From Halicephalobus mephisto (Eukaryota; Nematoda; Chromadorea; Rhabditida; Panagrolaimidae), in NCBI GenBank assembly GCA_009193035.1, contig SWDT01000275.1:62001-126000 (forward strand): a stretch of 64,000 bases of DNA. Reading direction: 5' to 3'. Both the position numbers and the translations under genes were made by a program. Of this stretch, positions 48,945-60,218 are shown one piece after another. Below the pieces are notes generated by a model. The model had not been told where the DNA came from and searched no databases. It worked only from the letters and a program-made list of their open reading frames with translations. Within the stretch, counting starts at the first letter, position 1; each line of letters opens with the position of its first letter.

Positions 48945-50057
48945 ATGCGATCTCTAGTCCTTCTCGTCGCTCTTGGTGAGTGTTGCAACTTTTTAAACGT
49001 AATCTAAAAACGTGATTTAGTGGCCTATGCTGGCGCTCAGACTATGAGTCCGAGTCTTCCTGATTGTGGAAAGACCCCGATCGCTCCGACTTTGACGAAA
49101 ATCGTCGGAGGAACAGTGGCTACTGCTTACAGTTGGCCATGGCAAGTTGAAATGTGTATGGATTACGGTTGGGGTACTTGTGATCTTCGTTGTGGTGGAA
49201 CTATCATCGACAAGAACTGGATCATGAGTGCTGCTCATTGTGTTGATGGATACACTGATCAACCACAATATTTCGGTATCAAAGTCGGAACTTTTGATTA
49301 TCGTGACACTAATGAACCTGGAGAAATTATTTTCAATGTCAGTGAAATCCACATGAATCCTCAGTACGGTAGTCCTCTTCAATTCTCCCACGACATGTCT
49401 CTTCTGAAGCTCGACGGAGAAATCACCTTCACCGACCACATCCAGCCCGTCTGCATCCCCAAGAGCGTCGACAACATCGTTCACGTTGGGAAATCCGCCT
49501 GGGTCACCGGATGGGGATCCACTTCTGAAGGTGGACCTGTCAGCAACAAACTCAGACAAGTCCAAGTGCCTTTCCTCGAGATGTCCACTTGCGAACAAGG
49601 TAGGTTGTAGTGTGAGTTCCATTATTTACTTATTTTTACAGAGTACCCCGGAATGATTGACAACACCATGGAATGCGCTGGCCGTGCCGGAGTCGACTCC
49701 TGCCAGGGAGATTCTGGTGGACCACTTGTCACCGTAAGTGGCTATTATATAACCCACCATCTGCATATATGATAGGGAGCTCTTAGAACGACTTGATATA
49801 TCAACAATAATACGAGTATAAGATAGCTGATTCTCTAGGATATTAAATCCCTCGTGTTATTCCTGGAAATTTATACTTTTTAGATTAATCTTTGGTTATT
49901 TGATTGGGAATTTAGGCTACTTTAGGAACCAAAGAGTGGGCGGAAAAGGTAAAAAAGAGCTGCGGAAAAAATGCTTTAGCAGACAGCAATAGTAATAATA
50001 ATAATAGTAACAATAATAATGATAATGATAATAATAGTGATAGTAATAGTAGTAACA

Positions 50058-50088
<31 letters not shown>

Positions 50089-50466
50089 TAGTAATAATAA
50101 TAAAAGTAATAATAAAAGTAAAAGTAATAAGGATAATAGTGGTAAGTTGCAATTGACATTCGGCTCTCTTCCAACCTACAGTATACTAATTGATACGCAG
50201 GGTTTTTCGCTCTGGGACCATGTTTTTTGTTTTGGTTGCGCTTTGATTAAATCTCTAATCCTAAAATAATTTTAACAAATTTAATTGATTTTAAATTAAT
50301 GTAAAATTAATTTTAGCAACACAACGACACTGGACTCTGGTTCCAAGCCGGAATCGTCAGCTGGGGCCAGGGATGTGCTGAACAGGGTTTCGCCGGGGTC
50401 TACGCTCGTCCTTCTTCCATGTGTGACTTTATCCAGCAAACTATCGGTTATAACATTTGTCAGTAA
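48945..50466 (+). CDS. Secreted trypsin-like serine protease (S1 family)
   Basis: Exons 48945-48975, 49021-49599, 49642-49733 and 50317-50466, 283 residues. It has a signal peptide ([16 protein letters not shown]), then an activation site K-IVGG at about residue 36. The triad is complete: His in MSAAHC, Asp in HDMSLLKL and Ser in CQGDSGGP. The residue six before the serine is Asp, giving trypsin-like preference for Lys/Arg. Cysteines fit the usual chymotrypsin-fold disulfides, with an extra pair before the His motif. Likely a digestive or secreted enzyme. Codon use is more GC-rich than its neighbours, as expected of a highly expressed gene, and a canonical TATA box is present. The long antisense open frame over exon 2 is a shadow. 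Confidence 0.95.
49750..50235 (+). repeat. Microsatellite-cored dispersed repeat in trypsin intron 3
   Basis: Layout matches 23700-23930: TAGAACGACTTGATATATCA, a long (AAT/AGT)n core, then CCTACAGTATACTAATTGATA and TTTTTCGCTCTGGGACC. The core here is expanded to about 150 bases. Confidence 0.8.
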
Positions 50467-50504
50467 ATTATTGTAGATAAAAAATATCATTAATATTTGA
50501 TTAT

Positions 50505-50741
50505 TTGTATTGGGATTATTTTCGAGAATACTGTAGGTTTTTAAATACCGGAACTTCGAACAGGACGATTAAGGATCTTGAAACAGTGATCGTAAAATTT
50601 CTTGATAGAGAGATAACGGAGAACTTGAAACGGATCCTGATAGAGGAAGCAGAAATTAATTACTTTATAGTTTGCTGGACCGTTTTTATCGATTTAAAGG
50701 ACCAAGCCAAAATGGCCAATTTCAGATTCGGTAGACTATAG
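50505..50741 (+). other. Possible small ORF downstream of the protease
   Basis: A 78-codon open frame with coding-like composition, including TIKDLETVIVKFLDREITEN and LIEEAEINYFIVCW. No signal peptide, domain or upstream splice signal is recognised. It may be a decayed exon or a 3' region. Confidence 0.25.
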
Positions 50742-50759
50742 TCCGTCTTCTGACCATCC

Positions 50760-51650
50760 GGAAATTCTTGATCCGTTTTAACTTTTTATATGTGATTTAT
50801 CTATTATTTATCAAAAGAATCAAAAAAACATTAAAAAGCACCAAAAAACACAAAAAAAACGAACTTTCGTGTCGGGACCAAAGTTCATAGTTGAAGTTGT
50901 TCTTTTAACTCCAGTACTTTTGGACCCGTTTTAACTTTTTATATGTGATTTGTCTATTATTTATCAAAAGAATCAAAAAAACATTAAAAAGCACAAAAAA
51001 AACGAACTTTCGTGTTGGGACCAAAATTCAATAGTTATAGTGATCTTTTGAGTTTCAGCACTTTTGAGTTCATTTCAACTTCTTTATCAATCAGTTAACT
51101 ACTATTTGTTAAAGAAGCTTAAAAAAGTGAGAAAAACGACCTTTCGTGGCGGGACCAAAGTCCAAAAATCAACTTGCTTATGCAATTCCGGAACTTCCGG
51201 ATCCGTTTTAATTTTTTATATTTCATTTAACTATCTATGAAAAAAGTAATCAAAAAAGTACTCAACAAATGATGAAAATTGAACAAAAATAATTTTTCGT
51301 GTCGGGACCAAAGTTCACAATTCAGTTGATTCAAGTTCATAAGTTGTGGAAATATTTTTTACTTTCTTAATATTCCATATATCTGTTATTTATTAAAAAA
51401 ATAAAAAAGTACTCAACAAATGATGAAAATTGTTAAAAAATAATTTTTCGTGTCAGGACCGAAACATAGTAAATTAAATGATTTTTTGAACTCTGGTACT
51501 TTTGAATTCATTTTTTTTATAGTTCAATAATCTGATATCAATAAAAAAATAAAAAAATAAAAAATCTACTAAAAATTGTTAAAAAATATTTTTTCGTGTT
51601 GGGACCAAAATTAAATAATAAAATGTATTTTTTAAATATTTTATTTAACT
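50760..51650 (+). repeat. ~135-bp family B tandem array
   Basis: Six units contain TTTTCGTGTCGGGACCAAA and ACTTTTTATATGTGATTT. The first two are nearly identical and the later ones drift. The array lies between convergent genes. Confidence 0.9.
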
Positions 51651-51728
51651 ATTATCTACAAAAAAATATTAAAATTTATTAAAAATATTCAAAAAATTTT
51701 CAGAGAATTTTAATTAATAAAAAATAAA

Positions 51729-54700
51729 TTATTTTTGCTGCCAACAATACTGAATAAAATTATCCATATTTGGAGTTTCGTTGATTTTAATTGATTTTTT
51801 AAAATTTTCCACCAGTTCCATTATTCCTTTGATTTGGTATTTTACATCTATTCTTTTCCTCGTATTTTGTTTGGCAATTTGAAGTGCTTTTTCATCGATG
51901 GATCTAATATGAGCCTTTGCGAATGATGCCAATTCTAAATTATCCAGAGTACCAGCTAATATTCGGTAAATAATCAAGGCATTGTATCTGTCGTCCTTTG
52001 GCATTTTCGAATATTGTTGTAAAATTAGTTCATGCTGTTCATTCAAAACATTTCTCAAATGTTGCAATAATGTAATAGACGAAGTTTTCAAAGGTTCGGA
52101 CCTCTTCAACCAATTAAAAAATTGAAAAGTTGATTTTTGAGATTTTTTCCAACTTAATTCAAAATCTTCGAAAGTCGCAGAAGTGTATTTAATTCCTTTA
52201 GATTCGGCACAAAGATATAAAAAAGTTTCATTATCGAAGGAATAAATAGTTTCTGGTTTCAATTGTGGAAATTCTACTTTTTTTGTTTTTTTAAATTTTT
52301 CTGAAAATTGTCGTAATATTCTGATCGTGTTTTCAGATCTATAGTAAGTCCCTCTGGCATACGTCATCAAGAAGACAATTCGGTTCATGATATTTTTCGG
52401 AAATAAAAAAAGTAAATTATTTAAAATATTTTCTGTTTTTAAACTGAATATGCTTTCGTTCGGTTTGAGAACGAAGCAGACAGCGTGAAGTTTATCAATA
52501 TTCATGATTGTTTTATAAATATCCTCCAGATTTTCTTTATCCTGATTTCCTTCTTTTTCGTTTGCAAATCCAGGGGTGTCGATGAAGTTAATCCTCATTT
52601 CATCATGACTGAACGAATGAATTTTACAATTTTGAGTATTTGATTGAATTTTTTTTTCTTTTTTTTCGAATATTTCGTTTTCATTTTCCTCCCCAATGAT
52701 TACAGTATGCTCTTGGTGATTGTTTTTATCACGGACACTGAATTGACAAGGAATCATGTACTCGAATTCTCCTTCAAGAGCATCTTGAGGGGTTTCGAAT
52801 TTCAGATAGTTCATCAAGGCGTTCAATAAAGTCGATTTTCCAACTCCACTTTGACCAACGATAATGATATTAAATTCATTTTTTTCTGTTTTTTTTGGAG
52901 ACGTTGAAATCAGAGGAAACGGTAATTTTGTGAATTCTTCCTCTAGTTTCTTGATTGGTGGTATTTCATATATATTATTTTCGACAACATCTGCATATTC
53001 ATTTTTTTGATCAATGTTTCGGTTATCGTTGACAACTTTGTGTTCGTTCTGATTCCTAGGTTGATGCAAACCTCGAGAAGACTGAGAATTGTTGCTCAAT
53101 TTATTCTTAGGTATTTCTTTATCGGTATTTTGGGAAATTCTATATGTTCCAACTTGCCGACTTCCGTAATTAATAACTGGTGCTGAAACATTTGAAGATT
53201 CCGTTGTGAGATTATATCCATTTGTGTTTTCTTGAATTTTAGATGTTTGTTGTTCTTTGAAGTTAGTGTGATTTTCATTTTCGAATTGTGGCTTTAAGTC
53301 TCCAGTAGTAAGATAATGGTTTTGAATGACATTTATTTTTTGCGATTCGAGAACATTTCCATTAGCTCCATAAGCATTCATATAACTTTGGTTTCCATTT
53401 TTAATTTTTGTTTTTGAATTTCGAGAATCTAAAATTGTATTGTTGCTGTTCTTAGAAGACCTAAAAATTTCTGATATAGAACTAGGCATTAAAGTTGTAA
53501 TAAAAGATGGTAATTTATTTATATGTATCATTTTTTTGTGATCCTTGTTGAAACAGCGAAAGTAAGATTGCTCTATTAAGCTTTTACCACAGAGGCAAAT
53601 AATATGATCCTTGGATTGAGAGACGAAAGAACCACACTGGTTACATATCCATAATCTGTGATCTTTTTTATGCAAGGGACATGGATATTTAAATAACCCT
53701 TCAATATTCTCTGTACCTTGTAACTCTTCAACTTGTTGATGGGTTACGATCCCTCCTAGATTACCATAATCATACCGAATGAATACAGATTCATCATTAT
53801 CTGTTTTCACATAATCATTTAATTTGATTTCTCCAATCAAAATGGAAAAAAATACTTTTTCATTTTTTTCTAGTTTGTCATACAAGTTTAAAATCAATGG
53901 AATAGATTCTCTTCCATTAATTATTATATTCTTTTTGTCTCCATACAACCACAGAAAATAGCTTGTTTCTAAAGAATCTATAACATAAAACCGTTTTTTT
54001 TCAATAAAACGAATGTTGGCAAAATTCACAAAGTTTTTGAAAAAGTAAAATATTTCATTAAAAGGTGTTCTACTATCTACACATTTTGATACTAAACCAG
54101 GATGATTTTTCATTTTGTAACGATTCTTAAGATAACGAACGACTATTTTCTTGAATTGTATCAATTGTGCATAATAAGAATAAATAAAAGTGCAAAGTTG
54201 ATCGATAGTTTCAAAAGTTTTTGGTAATGTACTTTTTAATGTTCCACATTTTGAAATCAACCATTGATGATGTTCGTCAAGAGATGATAGATGTACTTCC
54301 GTATTATCTAATTTTGGAAGGTCTATTGTAGCATTTCTCAGAAAATTTTCACATGTTTTAACTGTAAATTCAAATTTGATAACTTGATTAAGAATTTCAA
54401 AGGGTTCAGATGATATATATTCTTGCCAGAGATGACGGCTGTCAACCCTTTGAAGACTATATCGAATATCGCAATGATAGCCTTCTTTGAGTTTATTGTC
54501 GATAAAGGCTAAGGCTTCTGGTAGATTCTTATGTTGTTTCCGTTCAGACCAGTTGACTAGAGTTTCGATCAGAAGTTTTTGATTATTTATCGATGAATTA
54601 AATGACTTTTCATTGTTAATAATTTCGCAAATTCTATTCAGATCAATACTACCTTCTGGAACAATTCGGAGAAATACAATTGTCCCAGATTGAACATTAG

Positions 54701-55159
54701 ACACATAATGTGTAGGTTTCATTGAAAGATGATTGTTATAAGAAATAAATGGAACAGATCGTTCCTGAAATATCAAATTTTGAAATTAATAACATAATAT
54801 ATAAGCCAACGTACAGAAACTACTTTTTCGAACCTTGCTAGGAGAAATTCTGTAGCGTGTAAAATAAAAAAATCCGAAATTTTCTCGAAAAATTCTGGAT
54901 TAAAAACTATCATTCTCAATATTTGATCACATTTTAGTTCAAGACAACGACTAAGAGATTCAGCATGGTTTTTATGATTGAGAATTTCTGCAATTCTCGT
55001 AATTGGCTTATCTAAATTTTTTAATTTTGGCTTAATTCTTGGGACTAAATTGTTCTCAAACGTATTAGAGACATAGTCCATATACATTCCAGGAGACACA
55101 TATTGATTGAAAACCAAAAGATTATCGATTGTAGGTGGTTGTTTCTGATTCGACATCAC
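51729..55159 (-). CDS. Large protein with zinc-binding region and P-loop GTPase domain
   Basis: Exon 54815-55159 joins exon 51729-54764 across a 49-base intron, 1,126 residues. A helical N-terminal half is followed near residues 470-515 by a Cys/His-rich segment (CPLH, CNQCG, CLCGK) that probably binds zinc, then a ~180-residue Asn/Gln-rich linker. A GTPase domain starts near residue 745: G1 GQSGVGKST, G3 DTPG near residue 845. In place of the usual N/TKxD G4 motif it has TYARGTYY. This matches a poorly known family of G-domain proteins (I associate it with DUF8206) found patchily in invertebrates and fungi, distantly like AIG1/septin GTPases. Cellular role unknown. The single 3-kb exon contrasts with the intron-rich neighbours. 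Confidence 0.75.
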
Positions 55160-55830
55160 CTAGATAATTACTATTAAAGTGAACTGAAATGAATGTCAAA
55201 TATTTGAGCGTCTTTATACGCCTATTGTAATACATACAATTTAATAATATCACATTTTATACAGTGAGTAGTAACAATGATTACGATTAAAAATTACAAA
55301 TAGCAGATTACTCGAATTCGAAATGGATTTAAAGTGGTGGAATATTAAGTTGATAGTTGATAAAGCAGCTCTGTTCATTTCTCTGAATGTTGCTTTTTGT
55401 ATTTTTGTCATACAGCTCCTTAATCTTCTCTCCATGTAAAGGAAGAGTAAAACGTACTTGTAACATAGTAAAAAATCCATATATTCTGAATTTAAAGTCA
55501 GAATCAAAATCAAAAGCCGATCATCAGAATCCCAGATTCTGAAGACTAATCTTTAATTTTGATTTTAGGATTTTTAATATCTTTAAAGCTAAACAAAAAG
55601 TACTTGTAATACTGTAAAAAAATTCATATATTTAGAATCTAAAACCAGAATCAGAAGTCGATTTTTATAATCCTGGATTCTGAAGATACTTGAAATTTTA
55701 AAACAGAACTTTGTTTAAAAAATAAAAACTTACTTAAAGTAATTTTTGAAGTACTATATAACAGATGTTATTTGAAAATTTTAAAAGTTAAAATATAAAA
55801 ATCGGAGCATGAATGTCGGCAATAGGAAAA
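55160..55830. other. Upstream region of the GTPase gene
   Basis: 55160-55240 probably holds the promoter. 55480-55760 has two copies of a unit with AGAATC(A/C)AAA(A/G)TC-type sequence and CATATAT(T)CTGAAT. No gene seen. Confidence 0.5.
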
Positions 55831-55834
55831 AATA

Positions 55835-57590
55835 TAAGAGGAAGAAAATATTAAACCAATTATGGTATCCCAAAATCTTGCATAGTGTTGTTATCACCAT
55901 GACCTAGATACCTAAGCCCAATTCTAAAAACAGATTTCCATACTTAATTAGTAATTTATCTCATACCTTATTTTTTCCGTTTTATATTTTTTCTCTTACA
56001 TTTCTTTCGTTTTATATTTTTTCTTTTATATTTTCTGTTTTATATTTTTTTCTTTTATATTTTTTTCCTCTTATATTTTTTCGTCTTATATTTTTTTCTT
56101 TTATATTTTTTTCCTCTTATATTTTTTCTGTTCATGTAAATGTCCTATTACATTAAAAACTTACATTACTTTTTTTTCCGGTCCGTGGTTATCTTGCACA
56201 AAAACGCAGTCGTAAATTGTAGTTATGTGTTCGAAAAAATGATTCCTTAATTTATTTCGAACTTTTCAAACACGGATAATTAAACTTTTGAAAATTACAA
56301 AAACACGATATAAAAGACAAAAATCGATATAATCAAGAGAATTTTTCCTAGGACTGTTAGCAGTCTTTGGATCAGTGGTGTTATCTCCGTTTCAATGCTT
56401 ACCCTATAAGTACAGTTAGCGTTGAATCGGGTACTCCATCCTTAGTGGGAAGCACAACTGACAGGAAAGATTTGGTCCCGAACGGATTGCTTTAGCACCA
56501 ATATGATGAACCTGGTCCCGAACGGATTCCTTGAGCACTGATATGATGAACTTGGTCCCGAACGGATTCTTTGAGCACTGATATGATGAACTTGGTCCCG
56601 AACGGATTGCTTTAGCACCAATATGATGAACTTGGTCCCGAACGGATTCCTTGAGCACCAATATGATGAACTTGGTCCCGAACGGATTCTTTGAGCACTG
56701 ATATGATGAACTTGGTCCCGAACGGATTGCTTTAGCACCAATATGATGAACTTGGTCCCGAACGGATTCCTTGAGCACCGATATGATGAACTTGGTCCCG
56801 AACGGATTCTTTGAGCACTGATATGATGAACTTGGTCCCGAACGGATTCTTTGAGCACCGATATGATGAACTTGGTCCCGAACGGATTCCTTGAGCACTA
56901 ATAGGGAGGGTTTGGTCCCGAACGGATTCTTTGAGCATCGACAAAAAGCGCTTGGTCCTGAACGGATCCCCTGAGCACCGATATGATGGACTTGGTCCCG
57001 AACGGATTGTCTTAACATCGACAAGGAAACATATAGTTCCTCCTGGTGGAAATTAATGTTTGTTGCGTGTGTCGAATTTGACACAGGATTTTTGTATTAT
57101 GCCTCAGGTATCCATCATAAACCTTTCTACGATATCTATTTCATCATCAGTACACAGATCACTCAGACTGACAAATCCATCAATTAGATACAGCTAATTT
57201 GAAGTATTCAAATCCAATATAAACAATCCTAAGTTATTCCGTGTTCAAATTTCACTCCAAATTCTATTTTTCTGTCCAAAAAGTCAAAAATTATCAAAAA
57301 AAAAATAGTTCAATTTTCATCGATTTCAAAAACAAGACCAGTTCTGTGTTCTTATCAGCAGTACGAAAAAATATAAGGTGGATAAAATAGAAGAAAAAAC
57401 ATAAGATGGAAAAAATATTAAACAAATTATGATATCCCAAAATCTTGCATAGTGTTGTTATCACCATGACCTAGATACCTAAGCCTAATTCTAAAAACAG
57501 ATTTCCACACATAATTAGTAATTTATCTCATACCTTATTTTTTCCGTTTTATATTTCTTCTTTTTATATTTTTCCTGTTCACGTTCTCAT
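55835..57590. mobile_element. Element-like unit: ~220-bp direct repeats around a 40-bp minisatellite
   Basis: 55845-56060 and 57375-57580 are direct repeats sharing ATCCCAAAATCTTGCATAGT, ATCACCATGACCTAGATACC and AATTTATCTCATACCTTATT. They flank about 1.3 kb of unique sequence and a minisatellite, and so resemble LTRs of a small non-autonomous element. No primer site or coding region is recognised; a plain segmental duplication is the alternative. Confidence 0.45.
56455..57020. repeat. 40-bp minisatellite, ~14 copies
   Basis: Unit: CTTGGTCCCGAACGGATTCC then TTGAGCACTGATATGATGAA. The central copies are over 90% alike by eye and the right-hand copies diverge. Because 40 is not a multiple of three, the minus strand stays open in shifting frames and yields a 222-codon repetitive open frame at 56416-57084, which I do not regard as a gene. 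Confidence 0.95.
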
Positions 57591-57819
57591 CAGTTATATA
57601 AAAAATCAAAAAATTATTTTTAATTGAGAAATTTTTATTTAAAAAAATGTAAAAAAATCAAGTTTTTCCTTTTACAATAATAAATTAAAAAACCACTTTT
57701 ATTTCGTAACTACTGTATCCATGAAAAAAAACAAACTAAAAATCCATCCCCCGTTACCGTATCTGATTTTATCACATTTGACGATTATTATTTGCACGAC
57801 GAAACTTCAAAGTAGACCG

Positions 57820-59921
57820 TCATTTTCCTGAACCTTTAGAAACCCCGACGAGGACTGCTCCACTAAGGGTAACTACCACAGCGACCCCCAGAAGACGCAG
57901 ATTCTCGTGACCTCGGATTTCCTTAAAGTACAGGATGCTCCAGAGGGAAGCGATCACGCCAGGAACCATGCTGATGATAGGAAACGATATTGCTTGGGAT
58001 AATTCATCATTAGCCACAAACCTGAAAAAAATACATCAACTACAGTAATTATACAGTATCAAAAACCCTCAATTACAGTAACCTTACAGTATCTGACAAC
58101 CCCATAGTTTACAGTAATTATACGGTATCTGAGAATTTTAACTTTTTTAAAATTCCTTAATAATCGAAAATTGATTAATTATTTACAACCATAAAATCCC
58201 AAAATTATAAATCATTGAAAAAAATTGATTTCATCTCAATATTACTTCAGGGACTTTTACCAGATACAGTACTTAACATTTTAATGCAAAAGTCCCCTAA
58301 GGGCATCTACAGTAAAAATTAAATTAAAAACACAAAATTATTTTAAAACTTCTTTAAAAATCACGGATCTTACCACGAAAGTTGAGCAATTGCCCACAGA
58401 AGACCTGCAAAAAAAGCCGGGAGAATAGCTTCTGTATTTACAAATGGACGATTTTTGGTGTAGACGAGGTAAATCAAAAACGCTGCAGTCGACGTCATGT
58501 AGATTCCACAGTAATGAGAAAATGCATAAGAAATAGCTTCATCTGGAGGATTCCGGAACTGCAAAAAATAAACTTTCATATTATTATAAAAACCAAGAGC
58601 ATTTCCAAGAAAATAATCTCGGAAAGAATTGCTAGAATACGGTAGAAACTACAGTAACCTAAAATCCGGCTCTCACAATCTTGCATTATTTCAAAAACTA
58701 AATTAAAAAAATATATTCACCCTAAATGAATCTAAGAAGTTCCGAACCACGATATATGGAATATATAACCCCATATATAACTTTCAAGGTTAATTTTCAG
58801 ATATGAAACTATTATTAAGGGTTTTAATTTAGGTATACAGAATATCCAACCCCATATCTACCTTTTAAAGTTGACTTTAATATATGAAATCACTAATAAA
58901 AATGCAAAAAACCTTTAAATAGAATATCCAACTTTATGTCCGTTTTTTAAATTTAAATCCCTATATATAAAATTATTAATAAAAATCTAAAAACCTCTTA
59001 ATCTGGGGGTATAGGATACCTAACCCTACATCTACTCTAAATTTAATTCCCATATATAAAATTATTAATAAAAATCTAAAAACCTGTTAATCCGGGTATA
59101 TAAAATACCTAACCCTAGATCTACTCTAAATTTAGTTCCCATATATGAAATTTTCAATTAACATCTTAGAAATCACAATCAACCCTAAAATCACTCTAAA
59201 ATTAATTTACTTATTTTCAAAAAACAAAAACTCACATCCTCTTTGTGATCCTGGATATATATAACCGGAACAAACGTGACACCATAGAAAAGTCCTGCCA
59301 GCAAGGACAGTCCGATTCCCAAGGACCGTTTTGCCTTTCTGGAGACAATTTCGGTCGCTGTTCCTTCTCTGATTTCGTCATCATCGTTTATAAGACGAGA
59401 ATTCTCTTCTTCACGATTCATTTCATCTCCAGAATCCTGATTATTCACATTAGGCCGAATTTTAGAAAACATAAATCCTCTGAAATTTTATTTTTTAAAG
59501 TATTTAAATTTATAAATTCTCACCCAACAACGACCAAAATTAATCCTAAATAATTTACAATCGGACTTTCAGGCACAGTAGCTTTCGTTCCAAAAAGTCC
59601 AAATCTGCCACAAGCCCATCCGATCACACAATTCACAGTACCCCAAACCAGTATCCCCATTCCCAATCCTATCATATTAATTATAGGTACTGCTGTCAAA
59701 TTTCCAACTGCCCACATAAAACCACCAACCATTGCTAATGGCTGAAATTGCGGAAAATTCTTCAAAGCATTAACAATTACTCCTATAGCCATTATTGCCG
59801 AACACATGATCCATTGGACAAACAATCCATCTCCTGGATTGTATTTTTTGATCGGTACAAACATAGATCCGAAAAATATCGAGGACACAGCACAGGCCAT
59901 GAGGCCTATGAACACACTCAT
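57820..59921 (-). CDS. TMEM144 homolog, multi-pass membrane transporter-like protein
   Basis: Exons 59524-59921, 59236-59479, 58374-58558 and 57820-58021, in phase, 342 residues (human TMEM144 is about the same). Ten hydrophobic helices are expected from the family. Visible hallmarks are FGSMFVPIKKYNPGDGLFVQW near the N-terminus, GGFMWAVGNLTAVPIINMIG, SLLAGLFYGVTFVPVIYIQD, FAGLLWAIAQLSWF and PGVIASLWSILYFKEIRG. The family resembles drug/metabolite and sugar transporters; its substrate is not established. A hydrophilic loop between helices 5 and 6 is acidic (NREEENSRLINDDDE). TTTTTTTAGCC precedes the ATG, fitting trans-splicing. It is probably the last gene of an operon, 297 bases below TMEM177. 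Confidence 0.93.
58740..59165 (-). repeat. Family A units in TMEM144 intron 2
   Basis: Four units in reverse orientation contain CCATATATGAAATT or CCATATATAAAATTATTAAT and ATACCTAACCCTA. They are more diverged than the copies near 6 kb. Confidence 0.8.
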
Positions 59922-60218
59922 GGCTAAAAAAATCAAATTAATAAATACAAAAAAATTAAAAATTTTCAAAATATAAAAAACAAAAAATTTTCAAAATATA
60001 TAAAAAACTGAAATTTAACAAAAAATTCTTCAAACATCTAAAATTTAAAAAATACAAAAAATTGAAAATAAAAATTAAATAAATAAAATATTAAAAAATA
60101 AAAATAAAATAAAATTTTAGAAAATTAAGTATGTTTTTGATTAAAAACAAATTATTAATCAGAAAATCCCGAAATTATCAATTTTATCAACTCAACAACC
60201 TATGAACTAGACCAAATC

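Noticed and set aside
49017..49622. 201-codon open frame antisense to the trypsin gene
   Set aside because: It is a mirror of the GC-richer protease exon; no domain, and the sense strand encodes a complete S1 protease.
49917..50174. Tyr-rich open frame on the minus strand
   Set aside because: Translation of the AAT-type microsatellite in the trypsin intron.
56416..57084. 222-codon repetitive open frame on the minus strand
   Set aside because: It arises from the 40-bp minisatellite, whose unit lacks stops in any phase on that strand; no signal peptide or domain.
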